Positions 17,742 through 27,400 of a DNA stretch of 64,000 bases are shown piece by piece. The notes beneath the pieces were generated by a model, which worked only from the letters and a program-made list of their open reading frames with translations, had not been told where the DNA came from and searched no databases. Position 1 is the stretch's first letter, and every line of letters begins with the position of its first letter. Origin of the DNA: Marinobacter halodurans (lineage in GTDB: Bacteria; Pseudomonadota; Gammaproteobacteria; Pseudomonadales; Oleiphilaceae); contig NZ_SJDL01000008.1 in assembly GCF_004327985.1 (NCBI RefSeq), positions 62,001 to 126,000 of the forward strand, written 5' to 3'. The position numbers and the translations under genes were made by a program.

Positions 17742-20700
17742 ATGTTCAGCTTTACCGACCGCATTGTAGATGGAATTGATAAGCTGCTGATGTTCGCCCA
17801 TGGCGCGATCTTCAAAAGCAATCCGCGGGACTTTATCAATCTGTTGACTACAGATGACGACTGGACGTTTGTGGGCCGAGACGGATCGTTGATTACATTA
17901 CTGCGTGTGCGCGGGATAACCAGCCGTCTCTATAAAAAGCAACTGAGTGACGTTATTCATGAGCTGTCCGAGTGCTTGGGTCGCGACCTCATTAAGTCGG
18001 GCCAGCACCATATCAGCATCACCTTTGAATTCGATCCTGATGAAGCATACAACTATGCCCGGCGCTCTCTTCTAGGCACCCAGCGTAAAGCTCGAGCGCT
18101 GGGCTTTGGTGATTTGACAGAGGCCATTTTCGAAGAGAAAGCCCGCAAGCTGGCGGGTTACTGCCAAGTTGAGAATTGCTATCTCGCGGTCACAACAACG
18201 CCTAAAGCTGTCGATCCTCATGATCTGCCGTCCGAACGCAAAGCCCGAGCTGAATCCTTGCGCAACTGGCCAGAGACCGCGGAGGCGATGCTGTGTGATT
18301 TTGCCTTCCCTCAACTTCGGACCAAGCATAATGCCGCGGTCACCGGCTTGGTAGATAATTTGGCGTATCTTGAGGCCCTTGGAAACTCGGGAATCCTTCT
18401 CGACTATCTGTCCGTTCGTGATTACCTGCGTCAGTGCAAGCAGTTGGTTCAGCCCGGGACATCTAATCACTGGGCTCCACGTGTGGCCGACGATGCTGGG
18501 TTCGATATCCGCCTCCCCGAAACGCCGGCCGACCTGAAAGGGCGCACGCAAGACTTCAAAATGCCGCCCCCCCTGTCGCACCAACTTTTTGAGTCACAGC
18601 CTGAAACCATTGGGACCAAGTACGCCGTTCTTGGCAATCGTGCTTACTACCCGATCGCCATGTCGATGGGGCCAACGGACCCGAAGTCCTTCGATGAGTT
18701 GGTCAGCGCGGCGAGCGGAATGCGTGTGCCTTTCAGGATCAACATGACGCTGAAAAGCCACGGCCTGGGTTACGACTACCTCAACACGGCAATGGCCAAA
18801 ACCTTCACCTGGACCAGTACCGCAAACAAAAAAATCAAGGTGGCGAACCAGGCCTTGGAAGATTACGTGCACAACAGCGATGGCGTCGTTGCTGCCATGT
18901 ATATCACCGCCTGCACCTGGGCCCCGCTAAAGCCGAGCGGGAAGATTGGTGGGGAGGTCAACTACGATTTGTCCTTGCTCCAGAAGCGTGGCATTGAGTT
19001 GAAACGGATCCTTGAGAATTGGGGGGGGTGCCAGACAACAGACGCGTTCAATGCTCCGATTGAAGGCACACTGGCGACTCAGGCAGGTCTATTCGATCAG
19101 CCAATGGGGCGCGTAATGGCCCCCCCAATGCCTGATGCGATTGGCATGTCCCCTCTGTTCCGTGAGACAACGAGCTGGGGTCCGGAAGACGGCAACATCA
19201 TTCTGAGAACCGAGACCGGCCGGTTTCTGCATTACCAGCAAACGTCGTCTCGACAGAATGCTTGGGTAACGCTGCTTGTTGGCCCAATGGGTTACTCCAA
19301 ATCAACTACTCTGAACACGCTGAATCTGTATTACCTGCTAACCCCTTCAGCTGAATCGGAAGTGCCTTATCTGCGTTCTCTGGATGTTGGCATGTCTTCC
19401 CGGGCCGTTGTCGACGCTGTTAAAAGCTCAGTCGGGACTGACCAACAGCATATCGCTCAATACATTCGCCTGCAGAACACTCGGGACTATCAAATCAACC
19501 CGTTTGATACACCCCTCGGGATGGAATACCCGATTCCTTCGTTGAAAACCTATCTGATAAACCTGGTGTCGACCGTGTGTTACACCATGTCGTCGGATGA
19601 CAAGATTAAGGGCCGCCTGCCCGGCCTTGTAACATCAGTTATCGATGAAGCCTACAAGCGTTTTGCCAGCATGGATAACGGTGGCGATCGTGCCCGCGTT
19701 TTCTCTCGGAACGGCAACTCCCTGGTGACAGAAAAGGTCGATGAACATGGCATTCAGACCGACGCCCGCTCATCCTGGCATGAAATCCGTGATGGACTGA
19801 TGGAGGCCGGAGAAATAAGGGCAGCATTGATAGCTCACCGGAAAGCAATGCCTGTGTTGACAGACCTGATCGGCATCGCATCGTTGCCAGATTTGCGTGA
19901 GCGATATCCAGAAGAGATCGACGGGGTGGCTTTGCTCGACCTGTTTGCAAGGTCTATCAAGGAAGCCGGTGATATGTTCGAGATCCTGCAGGGCGAGACG
20001 AGATTTGAGCTTGGGGAGGCCAAGGTCATTTCACTGGACCTGGAAGACATGGTGCCGAAAGATCACAGTGAACCTTCTCTGTGGCAAGCTTCGATTGCAT
20101 TCCTGTTGGGCTACAACATCCTGACAAACGAATTCTTTTTCCACCGCGATGACTTGGAGCAGTCACCGAAGCTGTATCGGGCGTATCACGAACGTCGAGT
20201 CAAACATCTTGAGACTTCGCGCAAGCGGTTCTCCATGGATGAGCGCCAACGCTTCTCCCGCATCGCCTCGGCTCAGTCACAGGTGGATTCACTGATCGCC
20301 GAAGGCCGCAAAAACAACGTTGATATCCAGATTGCGAGTCAGTTGTTCGAGCACCATACAGAGCAGTCTATTGAACTGGCCACCACGATTCTCATCTTGG
20401 GCGCCGGCAATATGTCCCCTCAATTGGCGAAGGACACCAAAGATCGGTTCCGCCTGTCCGACAGCGAGCTTCAAGCTATTCGTTCAATACGGCCGCCAAG
20501 TTCAAAAGGTGCCCAGGGCTTCGGAATCTTCCGTACTCGAGACGGTGAGCAGAAGCACTCATTCCTTATCTCGGATGGTCCGATCTATCTGTGGTTGATT
20601 GCAACCGAACAGGCGGATAGGAATATCCGAAATCGTATGTACGAGATCTATTCAAAAGGGGAGGCTTTGCGCCGCCTGGCGGCCAAGTTTCCTGGTGGCA

Positions 20701-20825
20701 GCATAAAGAAAGAAGTTGAAAGTCGGCTCGCTGCGATGAACGACGAAGAGGCCGACATTGACGGTCGTGCCGGCGACAAGCTTATCGATGATCTGGTGGA
20801 TGAATGTCGAACCGTTCGCCTTTAA
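17742..20825 (+). CDS. dotO: DotO/IcmB (TraU-like) type IVB secretion ATPase
   Basis: A 1027-residue VirB4-type ATPase that energises the type IVB secretion/conjugation apparatus at the inner-membrane face. Length matches DotO/IcmB and IncI TraU (about 1010). Seen: a P-loop near residues 514-522 reading GPMGYSKST, in which the usual glycine before lysine is serine; a Walker-B-like FSMDERQRF near residue 830; and the C-terminal helicase-like segment LIAEGRKNNVDIQIASQLFEH with the GRK typical of DotO. No membrane segments. It is the last gene of the UvrD-RdgC-DotO run, away from the other secretion genes. Confidence 0.85.
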   Translation: MFSFTDRIVDGIDKLLMFAHGAIFKSNPRDFINLLTTDDDWTFVGRDGSLITLLRVRGITSRLYKKQLSDVIHELSECLGRDLIKSGQHHISITFEFDPDEAYNYARRSLLGTQRKARALGFGDLTEAIFEEKARKLAGYCQVENCYLAVTTTPKAVDPHDLPSERKARAESLRNWPETAEAMLCDFAFPQLRTKHNAAVTGLVDNLAYLEALGNSGILLDYLSVRDYLRQCKQLVQPGTSNHWAPRVADDAGFDIRLPETPADLKGRTQDFKMPPPLSHQLFESQPETIGTKYAVLGNRAYYPIAMSMGPTDPKSFDELVSAASGMRVPFRINMTLKSHGLGYDYLNTAMAKTFTWTSTANKKIKVANQALEDYVHNSDGVVAAMYITACTWAPLKPSGKIGGEVNYDLSLLQKRGIELKRILENWGGCQTTDAFNAPIEGTLATQAGLFDQPMGRVMAPPMPDAIGMSPLFRETTSWGPEDGNIILRTETGRFLHYQQTSSRQNAWVTLLVGPMGYSKSTTLNTLNLYYLLTPSAESEVPYLRSLDVGMSSRAVVDAVKSSVGTDQQHIAQYIRLQNTRDYQINPFDTPLGMEYPIPSLKTYLINLVSTVCYTMSSDDKIKGRLPGLVTSVIDEAYKRFASMDNGGDRARVFSRNGNSLVTEKVDEHGIQTDARSSWHEIRDGLMEAGEIRAALIAHRKAMPVLTDLIGIASLPDLRERYPEEIDGVALLDLFARSIKEAGDMFEILQGETRFELGEAKVISLDLEDMVPKDHSEPSLWQASIAFLLGYNILTNEFFFHRDDLEQSPKLYRAYHERRVKHLETSRKRFSMDERQRFSRIASAQSQVDSLIAEGRKNNVDIQIASQLFEHHTEQSIELATTILILGAGNMSPQLAKDTKDRFRLSDSELQAIRSIRPPSSKGAQGFGIFRTRDGEQKHSFLISDGPIYLWLIATEQADRNIRNRMYEIYSKGEALRRLAAKFPGGSIKKEVESRLAAMNDEEADIDGRAGDKLIDDLVDECRTVRL

Positions 20826-21064
20826 TTCAAGGTTCCCTTTCCCATAGTGGGATCGAGTGTAAGACGATGTTAAGTAAGGTAATGTAACATCAAGTGTCGT
20901 TTAGAAAATGAGCGGTTTCCAGAAGGATTTTTAACCTCGTTTCACAACGAGCACGGGCCTTATCATGTATCGTGCCCGAACTGAACAATTAACTCACCAA
21001 AACGTGAAATTTATCAAAGTTTAGAGATACTTGCAGAAGTCAGATAAACACCAGGAGAAGTCGC
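20826..21064. promoter_or_regulatory. intergenic region with two inverted repeats
   Basis: No gene seen in this gap. GATGTTA (20866-20872) is matched by TAACATC (20885-20891) with a 12-bp spacer. A second repeat, CTCGTT/AACGAG, is centred near 20944. These are plausible operator sites for the two-gene unit starting at 21065. No T-rich terminator is evident after DotO. Confidence 0.35.
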
Positions 21065-21454
21065 GTGCTGATACCACCACTGTACCTGTCTCAGTTTCGA
21101 CAACAGGGACCGCAGGGCGAACTGACAGAGGTTCGCATTGATACGGGAGAGCTTTCTGAGCCAGGAGAAAAACTGGTGGACAGCATCTTGTTCAAGAATG
21201 AAAAGCTGCCCTTGCCAGCTGAGTTGATCGCTGTCAGCGACCAGGGGCAGGAGTTCATGCTGACGATTGAGACCCATGAAATAGGGATGTCGATCGATGA
21301 GTTCGGCAGCTACATGGCTGGTGGTGGTCAGGTTACCGTCGTCGAGCATTGCCAGGATGGCCATCAGACCCAGCATAAACTCGCCGCCTCCGGAGTCTTC
21401 GATTCGCGGATGGATTGGCTGGAAGCAAACGCAAAAAGGACGGCGATTGCATGA
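21065..21454 (+). CDS. hypothetical protein (129 aa)
   Basis: A 129-residue soluble protein starting at GTG, supported by AGGAGA about eight bases upstream. Composition is normal; the middle holds several beta-prone segments and one histidine/glutamine-rich patch. No family recognised. It overlaps the next gene by the four bases ATGA, so the two are translationally coupled. Confidence 0.6.
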   Translation: MLIPPLYLSQFRQQGPQGELTEVRIDTGELSEPGEKLVDSILFKNEKLPLPAELIAVSDQGQEFMLTIETHEIGMSIDEFGSYMAGGGQVTVVEHCQDGHQTQHKLAASGVFDSRMDWLEANAKRTAIA

Positions 21455-21846
21455 TGAATAACTCACAGTCACGTTTTGTTGATGTCACGGACCGAATCAT
21501 TGAAGCGCTGCAGTTGCGCATCCAGGAAGCCGATCGTGCCGGAGAAGACGTCGCTGTATCCTTCCAGGGCCCGGGTGATCACCACATCCATGACACCGGG
21601 TTAGGTATCGCCGGCAGCGAATCAGCGACGACCGTCCGCTACGTGTCCTCATTCGACCTGGACAATGGCCAATCGGTTGAAGTGGCCGATCGCCACCTGA
21701 GCCCAGAGCAAGTCGCCTTCTACGTCCAGCAAAACAGCGCCCAGACCCAAGACGCGGTATCCCACCTGCAGGGCACAGCACGCTCGATGCCCTCGGACGA
21801 GGAAGAGATGGATCCGCCAGCACCGTCCAGCGGTCCTTCAATGTAA
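21451..21846 (+). CDS. hypothetical protein (131 aa) with acidic tail
   Basis: This 131-residue protein starts in the ATGA overlap with the previous gene. An N-terminal amphipathic helix (RIIEALQLRIQEADRAG) precedes a beta-rich middle and an acidic, proline/serine-rich tail ending SSGPSM. No family recognised. It probably works with its coupled partner. A strong terminator follows at 21875. Confidence 0.6.
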   Translation: MMNNSQSRFVDVTDRIIEALQLRIQEADRAGEDVAVSFQGPGDHHIHDTGLGIAGSESATTVRYVSSFDLDNGQSVEVADRHLSPEQVAFYVQQNSAQTQDAVSHLQGTARSMPSDEEEMDPPAPSSGPSM

Positions 21847-21874
21847 TATCAATACCTGGTTATCAGCACCGACA

Positions 21875-21903
21875 AAAACCTGGCCTTCGCGCCGGGTTTT
21901 TTT
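21875..21903 (+). terminator. intrinsic terminator
   Basis: AAAACCTGGC (21875-21884) pairs with GCCGGGTTTT (21891-21900), with one G-T pair, around a six-base loop and continues into TTT. It closes the 21065-21846 unit. The following 214 bases, to the regulator's stop, hold no supported gene. Confidence 0.85.
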
Positions 21904-22117
21904 ATGCCCGCCTTACGCTCCAAGCTTTATCCTCGTTTCGCCGCATAAGAGCGGCGCCATTCCGGGAATTGGAAATAACACAATGCGCATCTTGTACGTT
22001 CCCACTTGAACCCCGGAGGACCAAGCCGAGGCCTCTGTCTATACCGCCAGCATTAGTGCAGAACCGTGAAAGAAAGGGGGAAGAAAAGGGGTAACAAAAT
22101 TGTGGAGGGTTGACCAA

Positions 22118-22660
22118 TTATGAACTGGTCAGCTCGTCCATGAATACGGCGAGCCCTGCCAGTTGATCAGAGTCAGCTTTATTCAAAACCAAGAGCAACC
22201 GGTCCAGCAAATCCGACTGGGTAGCTGACAAATCATGGTGGTACAGCTTATCGAGAAACCGGTCAGCCACACGAATTAAGTCATTACGGTTTGTGGGGAT
22301 CACGTGCTGTCGCAGAGTTATCCGAAGCAAACGATCAGCCTCTTCTCGACTGGAAACGCGACCCGAAATATCGACCATGACTCCCCTCCCCTGGATCAGC
22401 CAGGGAAGATTAACGCCGGTGATTTCAGCCACCTCATAAACATATTTAGGGCGAGCCACACGGCCATCATAGGCGTCATAGATGCTTGCTCTGGATAACG
22501 ACAGTCCATAATCGTTGACTAGCCGCCGATACAGACCGGCCGGTGTCAATCGTGCATACATCAAAGCCGCCCGAAAGCGAGCACCAAATGCTTCTGCCAG
22601 ACTTGGTGCCGGTGTTTGGGGTGGTTTGTTATCTACGGAATTGGGCTGTCGTTGAGTCAT
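22118..22660 (-). CDS. Cro/CI-type (XRE) transcriptional regulator
   Basis: A 180-residue protein whose N-terminal 85 residues fit a lambda-repressor-like helix-turn-helix: FRAALMYARLTPAGLYRRL, then SRASIYDAYDGRVARPKYVYEVA, and the closing EITGVNLPWLIQGRG, which matches the family's usual GVxxxWLxxGxG. The C-terminal half is helical and could dimerise; no LexA-type protease residues are evident. The gene is divergent from the 22834 gene across 173 bases that hold matched inverted half-sites, so it probably represses that gene and itself. Confidence 0.75.
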   Translation of the reverse strand: MTQRQPNSVDNKPPQTPAPSLAEAFGARFRAALMYARLTPAGLYRRLVNDYGLSLSRASIYDAYDGRVARPKYVYEVAEITGVNLPWLIQGRGVMVDISGRVSSREEADRLLRITLRQHVIPTNRNDLIRVADRFLDKLYHHDLSATQSDLLDRLLLVLNKADSDQLAGLAVFMDELTSS

Positions 22661-22833
22661 GTAGGTAGCCTACCAAACCAAGACAACCATAAACGCGGGG
22701 GTACACACTCGTAAATCAGGATGTCGGATTTAATGGACAAGGGTTGTCTGACCTATTTTTGCCGTTTATCGAATGCACTATTCTATGTCATACCGAATCA
22801 CATATCGTCGGCTACCAGCAACGGAGATTCCGC
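22661..22833. promoter_or_regulatory. divergent operator region of the XRE regulator
   Basis: AGACAACC at 22681-22688 is repeated in inverted form, GGTTGTCT, at 22742-22749, one copy near each gene. A small palindrome GTAGG-TAG-CCTAC lies just upstream of the regulator's start. The paired half-sites flanking a divergent promoter region are what a Cro/CI-type protein would bind. The binding protein is an inference. Confidence 0.5.
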
Positions 22834-24318
22834 ATGACTCTTAACGTATTCGCCCAGGCAAAAAATGAAGTTCGCGAGGCCAATCGGCCTTCTACTCGAG
22901 TAATCCAGGTAGATCGCTACTTACCTCACGAGAATCCTGGTCAATGGAAGATCGAAGGTACGGACATCTACAATTTGGATGAAAAAGGTGCGCCCAAGAA
23001 AGTCACTGTGATGGTGAATAACCCGGATGGCAATGTCATGGGAGTTTCGGATTTCGCCAATCGAAATTCGCTGACCCACACCGAAGTAGGTGGCTTTATT
23101 CGTGTCGACCGTGCCATCGAGCGGGGCAACGGCAACATCATGGCGCGACACCTCAAGCGTTTGTCGATCGACAAATCCTTGACGCGTATCGACCAGCGCA
23201 TGGAGACAGCCAAAATTGGCATTGGCAAGAACTGGGTCAAGATTCGGCCGTTTGGCCAGCTTCAAGCTGATGGCCGTCCAAAAGAGTTCGCCAATGCAAA
23301 CAATAATGGCCGCCAACATCGTGGTTTGGCCTACGTCATTCCGGAAGAACAGTCCGAAATTGATATTAATGTGGCCTCGGATGACATTAACGGGAAGCTA
23401 AAGAAAGCTGCTGAACAAGCGATTGATAAGGCGCCGGATAAAACGTCTCCGATGGTGCGTTTGCGCATCGATGGTATCAATGATGGCCCTGAAATCATTA
23501 TGCCCAACCAGATCCGGGACCCACAGACCGGTAATTACGCTAACGCAACCCGCGAGCAGCAGCTGGACGCTTTCTTCAACAACAACATGCTGCAGGCGAT
23601 CCTGCGTAACCTGGAATCCAATCAGATGGATACGGTTATCCATGCCGGCCATGGATTCACAGTTGGTGTGTTTGGGACAACTGTTGATTTCCAGACGGGC
23701 CAACCGCTGGAAAAATCGGCCGTAGAGCAGATGATTTCAGAAACGCAGCGTCGTATTACTCGCCCGGACAGTGCGGGTAAACCCGTCGAGGTTGAGCGCC
23801 GCCAGGAATACAAGCTGGCTATCACCTCTATTGAGATTCCATTCAAGGATCCGAAGGGGAATCCCAGCCAACGGAACAATGCGACCCTGACGTCATTGGG
23901 CGTGCAGCCGGGCGTCGTGGCTTCACCGGTGGGCCATCCCAATCATGTGACTGAAAACCCATATGCCCACGAGTGGTCAGCACTTCGTCAATCTCAGGCG
24001 CCTGCGCCTGCACCGGCTGCAGCAGCCCCTGCAAATGATGGCCACCAGGCTTCGTATGAAGCTCAAGCGCCCATTCATAACGGTGCCACTAACAATCAAG
24101 CGAATGACGCCGCAGCACAGCCGCAACCGTCCTCACAAGCGCCGGCAGCCAGTGCAGAACAGGCTTCTCACGATCAGCAGATTGACGCCGCCCTGGCGGC
24201 ACAGGCCGATATGGCTCTCGATGAGCTGCCGGATGACATGCCGGATGACTTTGATCTGATGCCGAGTCCAGACGACCTGGACGATCTGGAACAGCAGACC
24301 GGCATGGGCATGGGTTAA
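22834..24318 (+). CDS. hypothetical protein with acidic C-terminal tail (494 aa)
   Basis: A protein of 494 residues that I do not recognise. Residues 1-380 are a mixed alpha/beta region rich in Asn, Arg and Lys, basic enough for nucleic-acid binding. Then come about 70 residues of Ala/Pro/Gln-rich linker and a very acidic tail (DDMPDDFDL, DDLDDLEQQ) ending GMGMG. A basic body, flexible linker and acidic tip resemble the plan of single-strand DNA-binding proteins, but no OB-fold signature can be seen. The ATG at 22834 has GGAG seven bases upstream; a TTG 30 codons earlier is less likely. Probably controlled by the divergent XRE regulator; terminator at 24334. Confidence 0.65.
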   Translation: MTLNVFAQAKNEVREANRPSTRVIQVDRYLPHENPGQWKIEGTDIYNLDEKGAPKKVTVMVNNPDGNVMGVSDFANRNSLTHTEVGGFIRVDRAIERGNGNIMARHLKRLSIDKSLTRIDQRMETAKIGIGKNWVKIRPFGQLQADGRPKEFANANNNGRQHRGLAYVIPEEQSEIDINVASDDINGKLKKAAEQAIDKAPDKTSPMVRLRIDGINDGPEIIMPNQIRDPQTGNYANATREQQLDAFFNNNMLQAILRNLESNQMDTVIHAGHGFTVGVFGTTVDFQTGQPLEKSAVEQMISETQRRITRPDSAGKPVEVERRQEYKLAITSIEIPFKDPKGNPSQRNNATLTSLGVQPGVVASPVGHPNHVTENPYAHEWSALRQSQAPAPAPAAAAPANDGHQASYEAQAPIHNGATNNQANDAAAQPQPSSQAPAASAEQASHDQQIDAALAAQADMALDELPDDMPDDFDLMPSPDDLDDLEQQTGMGMG

Positions 24319-24333
24319 CCCATCCTGTAATCC

Positions 24334-24359
24334 CGGCACCGCTTTCTGCGGTGCCGTTT
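24334..24359 (+). terminator. intrinsic terminator-like hairpin
   Basis: CGGCACCGC (24334-24342) and GCGGTGCCG (24348-24356) form a perfect 9-bp GC-rich stem with a TTTCT loop, then TTTCCTTTCTTT. The interrupted T tract makes it moderate. The stop of the preceding gene lies in a 14-bp palindrome, ATGGGTTAACCCAT, at 24310-24323. Confidence 0.65.
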
Positions 24360-24407
24360 CCTTTCTTTCGATATGAAGTCACCCCCTTTTTGATTAGCAG
24401 GTTTGCC

Positions 24408-27400
24408 ATGAGTGAAACGAACCCTGGAATGATCCCCTGGCCCGATCTTTCTGACTACGGTTTGAGAGCGCTTTACTACAAAACGCCAAGCGAGGGTCGC
24501 CCGGTTGTTATTCTGGCGGCCGCTGATCCAGAAGAGTCGGCTGAAATCACTCGAGCCCGCTTGAGTCAATATCGGGGCAACCTTCGTTCCGTGTTGACCC
24601 GAGAGGCGGGACAGGAAGTATTTGGTAAGCCCCTCAACAATGGAGCCCGTTTTTTGTTGGCAGGGCCTGGCATCGAACGGGTTAACGCTCTTTATCAGTC
24701 GTTGTCCCGTGGTTTTGCGAACGCCAGATTAGTCTGGATGGCGCCAGAGCAGGTGATGTTTAACCGGTATCAACGCCAGCTGGCTCAAAAAGTCAGCAGC
24801 AGAACGCCTCATATGGGTCAGGAAAACCCTCAGCCGGCGCAGCCGGAGGGGAATCAAGACCAGGAACAGGGACAGCTCGAACAAGAAACGGTGGCCACTC
24901 CTTCAGTGGGTGAAGACTCCACCGCGGAACAAAGGAACCCGCTGTCGGGGGGTGAAAGTGGGAACGTACAACACGAGTATGAAGTCAACGACAATGGTTT
25001 CGCTGCAACCCTGACCGGCGCGGCGCCGCTGTCCTACGTCGAACAAAAGCTGGCGGACTCAAAGGTGGTCTTCTTTGAGGACGTAGAACACCTTCATGCG
25101 ATCGTAAAACGTGGTCAACGGAAGGACGGTGAGCATTTTTACGCCCAGGTGCGTGATAACACCGGCGCCGTCCGCACGGTCGGCGGTGATCCTCGAGACC
25201 CGTTGATGTCTCTCTCCGAGGCAGCCTACCAAGCGGCCCTGTCAATCACTGATCTGCGAAATCAAAGGCTCGCCGCAGATAACAATGCGAGTGTTGCACC
25301 CCACATTCGCACCCCCGATTCCACTGATAAGATGGACCCAGAGGAATCCTCTGATTCTCAAAAGGAGCAAATACATGACGACATTCCCAATCTTTCGCGA
25401 GAAGGCAGCCGCGGTCGAGGCAATGTGGAACCAGGGGTCGATGGACGCCGAGAAAGCCCTGGAGAACGAGGCAACGGCCCTGGATACGGGGGGCTCGCAA
25501 ACGGTGGCGAGCCAAGAACTGATGGCGCTGGCGGAGGAAGTGAAGTCTCTGAATCTGCCGGCGACGAATCGGGCTCCGATGCCGGCACTGTACGAACGGG
25601 ATCCGGCGACCACCGAGCAGCTGCTGCGGTTGATTCGCAAGAGCTTTCTGGACTGCCCGATGGGACCGTTCGAGCAGGGCTTTCTGGAGGGTCTGATCGA
25701 CGATCATCCGAAAACCGTGATGAAGTGGGTGAGCGATCCGGAGGATCCGACAAAACTGACGATGATGCCGCTGCGACTGAAGCTGGCGGAGATTCAGGAA
25801 GAGTACGACCAGCTGGAGGAGCGGATTCGGGAACAGAACGAACCGATGATTCCGCGGTCGCCCAAGGATCCGATGGCAGCAGTGCAACAGGCGAACGCCT
25901 ACCGGATGCAGACGCGGGAACAGGTCATGAATCAGATGCACGAGCAGCTGAGCCAGCCGGAACCCCTGCCCCGCTAAACAATGGTTTCAGGTTTGCTGCC
26001 GGGCACGATTTCGGCGGCAAAAAGGTGGCGGCCCGGGTTGAGGACAACCTGGCCGCCATGGAATGCCTCTTTGAGATAGAGGCTGAAAATCGCCCACCAA
26101 CTGACGACGAAAAGTCACTTCTTGCCGAATACAGCGGCTGGGGTGGCATTCACCCGCAGTTTCTTTCGTTCATCCCGTCCACCAAGCCTTCGTACTTAAC
26201 GGCTTGCGAGGACCGCCTGCAGAGCTGGGCTCGCAATGCCGATATCGAGTTTTCGCAAAATGACCTCAACTCGATTCGAAGCACGATCCTGAATGCACAC
26301 TACACACATGAAGGCGTTATTCGGCCCATCTGGGGAGCCCTGCAGCGGATGGGCATCAAAGCCGACCGCACGATTGAGCCTTCATGCGGCACGCTGAACT
26401 TCATCAGTCATGCCCCAGTGCAGGGGGCGGCACCACGTCATGTCACCGGTGTCGAGATTGACCCGGTAACATCCCGCATTGCCTCAAAGATTCATCCGGA
26501 GGCCACGGTGCTCAATCAGGGCCTTGAAGATGCCGATCTGTCGAATGACTTTTTCGATCTATCGATATCAAACGTCCCCTTCGGCGACTACAAGGTTTTC
26601 GACAAGAACCGGCCGGAATGGAAAGACAGCATCCATAACTATTTCATCAAGAAAAAACTGGACCTTGTTCGCCCCGGCGGTATCTCCGCATTCGTTGTAT
26701 CGCGCTACTTCATGGATTCCAAGGATGATGCGATTCGCAAGTACGTCATGGACAACGCCCATGTGGTGAATGTCGTCCGGCTGCCTTCGGGGACGTTCCG
26801 CGAAAACACCCAAACTGACGTCACTACCGATATTGTCATCGTCCAGAAAAAGGGGGATTTCACCCCTAATTACACTCCGCTGGATATTCAGGGAACCATC
26901 AAGGCGCCCTACCCGGTAGCTGCTACGCGCACCATTTCAGATGGCGAGGGGAACGAGTATGAACCCGGTGAGCTGATGGCTTTCCGTGTGAACCAGCTTT
27001 TCTCGGAAGAGCCCGAACGCTATTTGGGCAATCCTCAGATTGTTTCCTCTCAATATAGTTTCGATCTGGCCGTCGAGGGCGATACCGATATTGAGGGCAT
27101 GGTCACTGCTCTGAAGGATCGACTTGAAAGGCTGACCCCGGAGGCGATCACCCAACCGCGGCGACACCAATCCGCCAGCGTCAGCGACCTCAAAAAGCAA
27201 TTTGAGCGGACTGTGTTGCGGTCTGAAAACGCAGACGCTCAACCAGGTGAAGTCGTCTTCAATGAAGATACCCAGACCTTCCATCACGTTGAAAAAGCTG
27301 GCGGCGAGAAGGTTCTTTCGGAACAACCCATCAAGGTCGCTAAGAAGTACGTCAAACCCATGAAGGCCATGCTTGGTTTGATGGCGACCACGCAAAAGCT

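Noticed and set aside
21902-22117. 71-codon minus-strand frame downstream of the XRE regulator
   Set aside because: TTG start without ribosome-binding site, unusual composition, and it overlaps a terminator.
25246-25941. 231-codon minus-strand open frame antisense to the linker/nested gene
   Set aside because: Composition is extreme in His, Leu and Arg, and it is antisense to two overlapping plus frames whose G-rich codons remove stops from the other strand. No ribosome-binding site.
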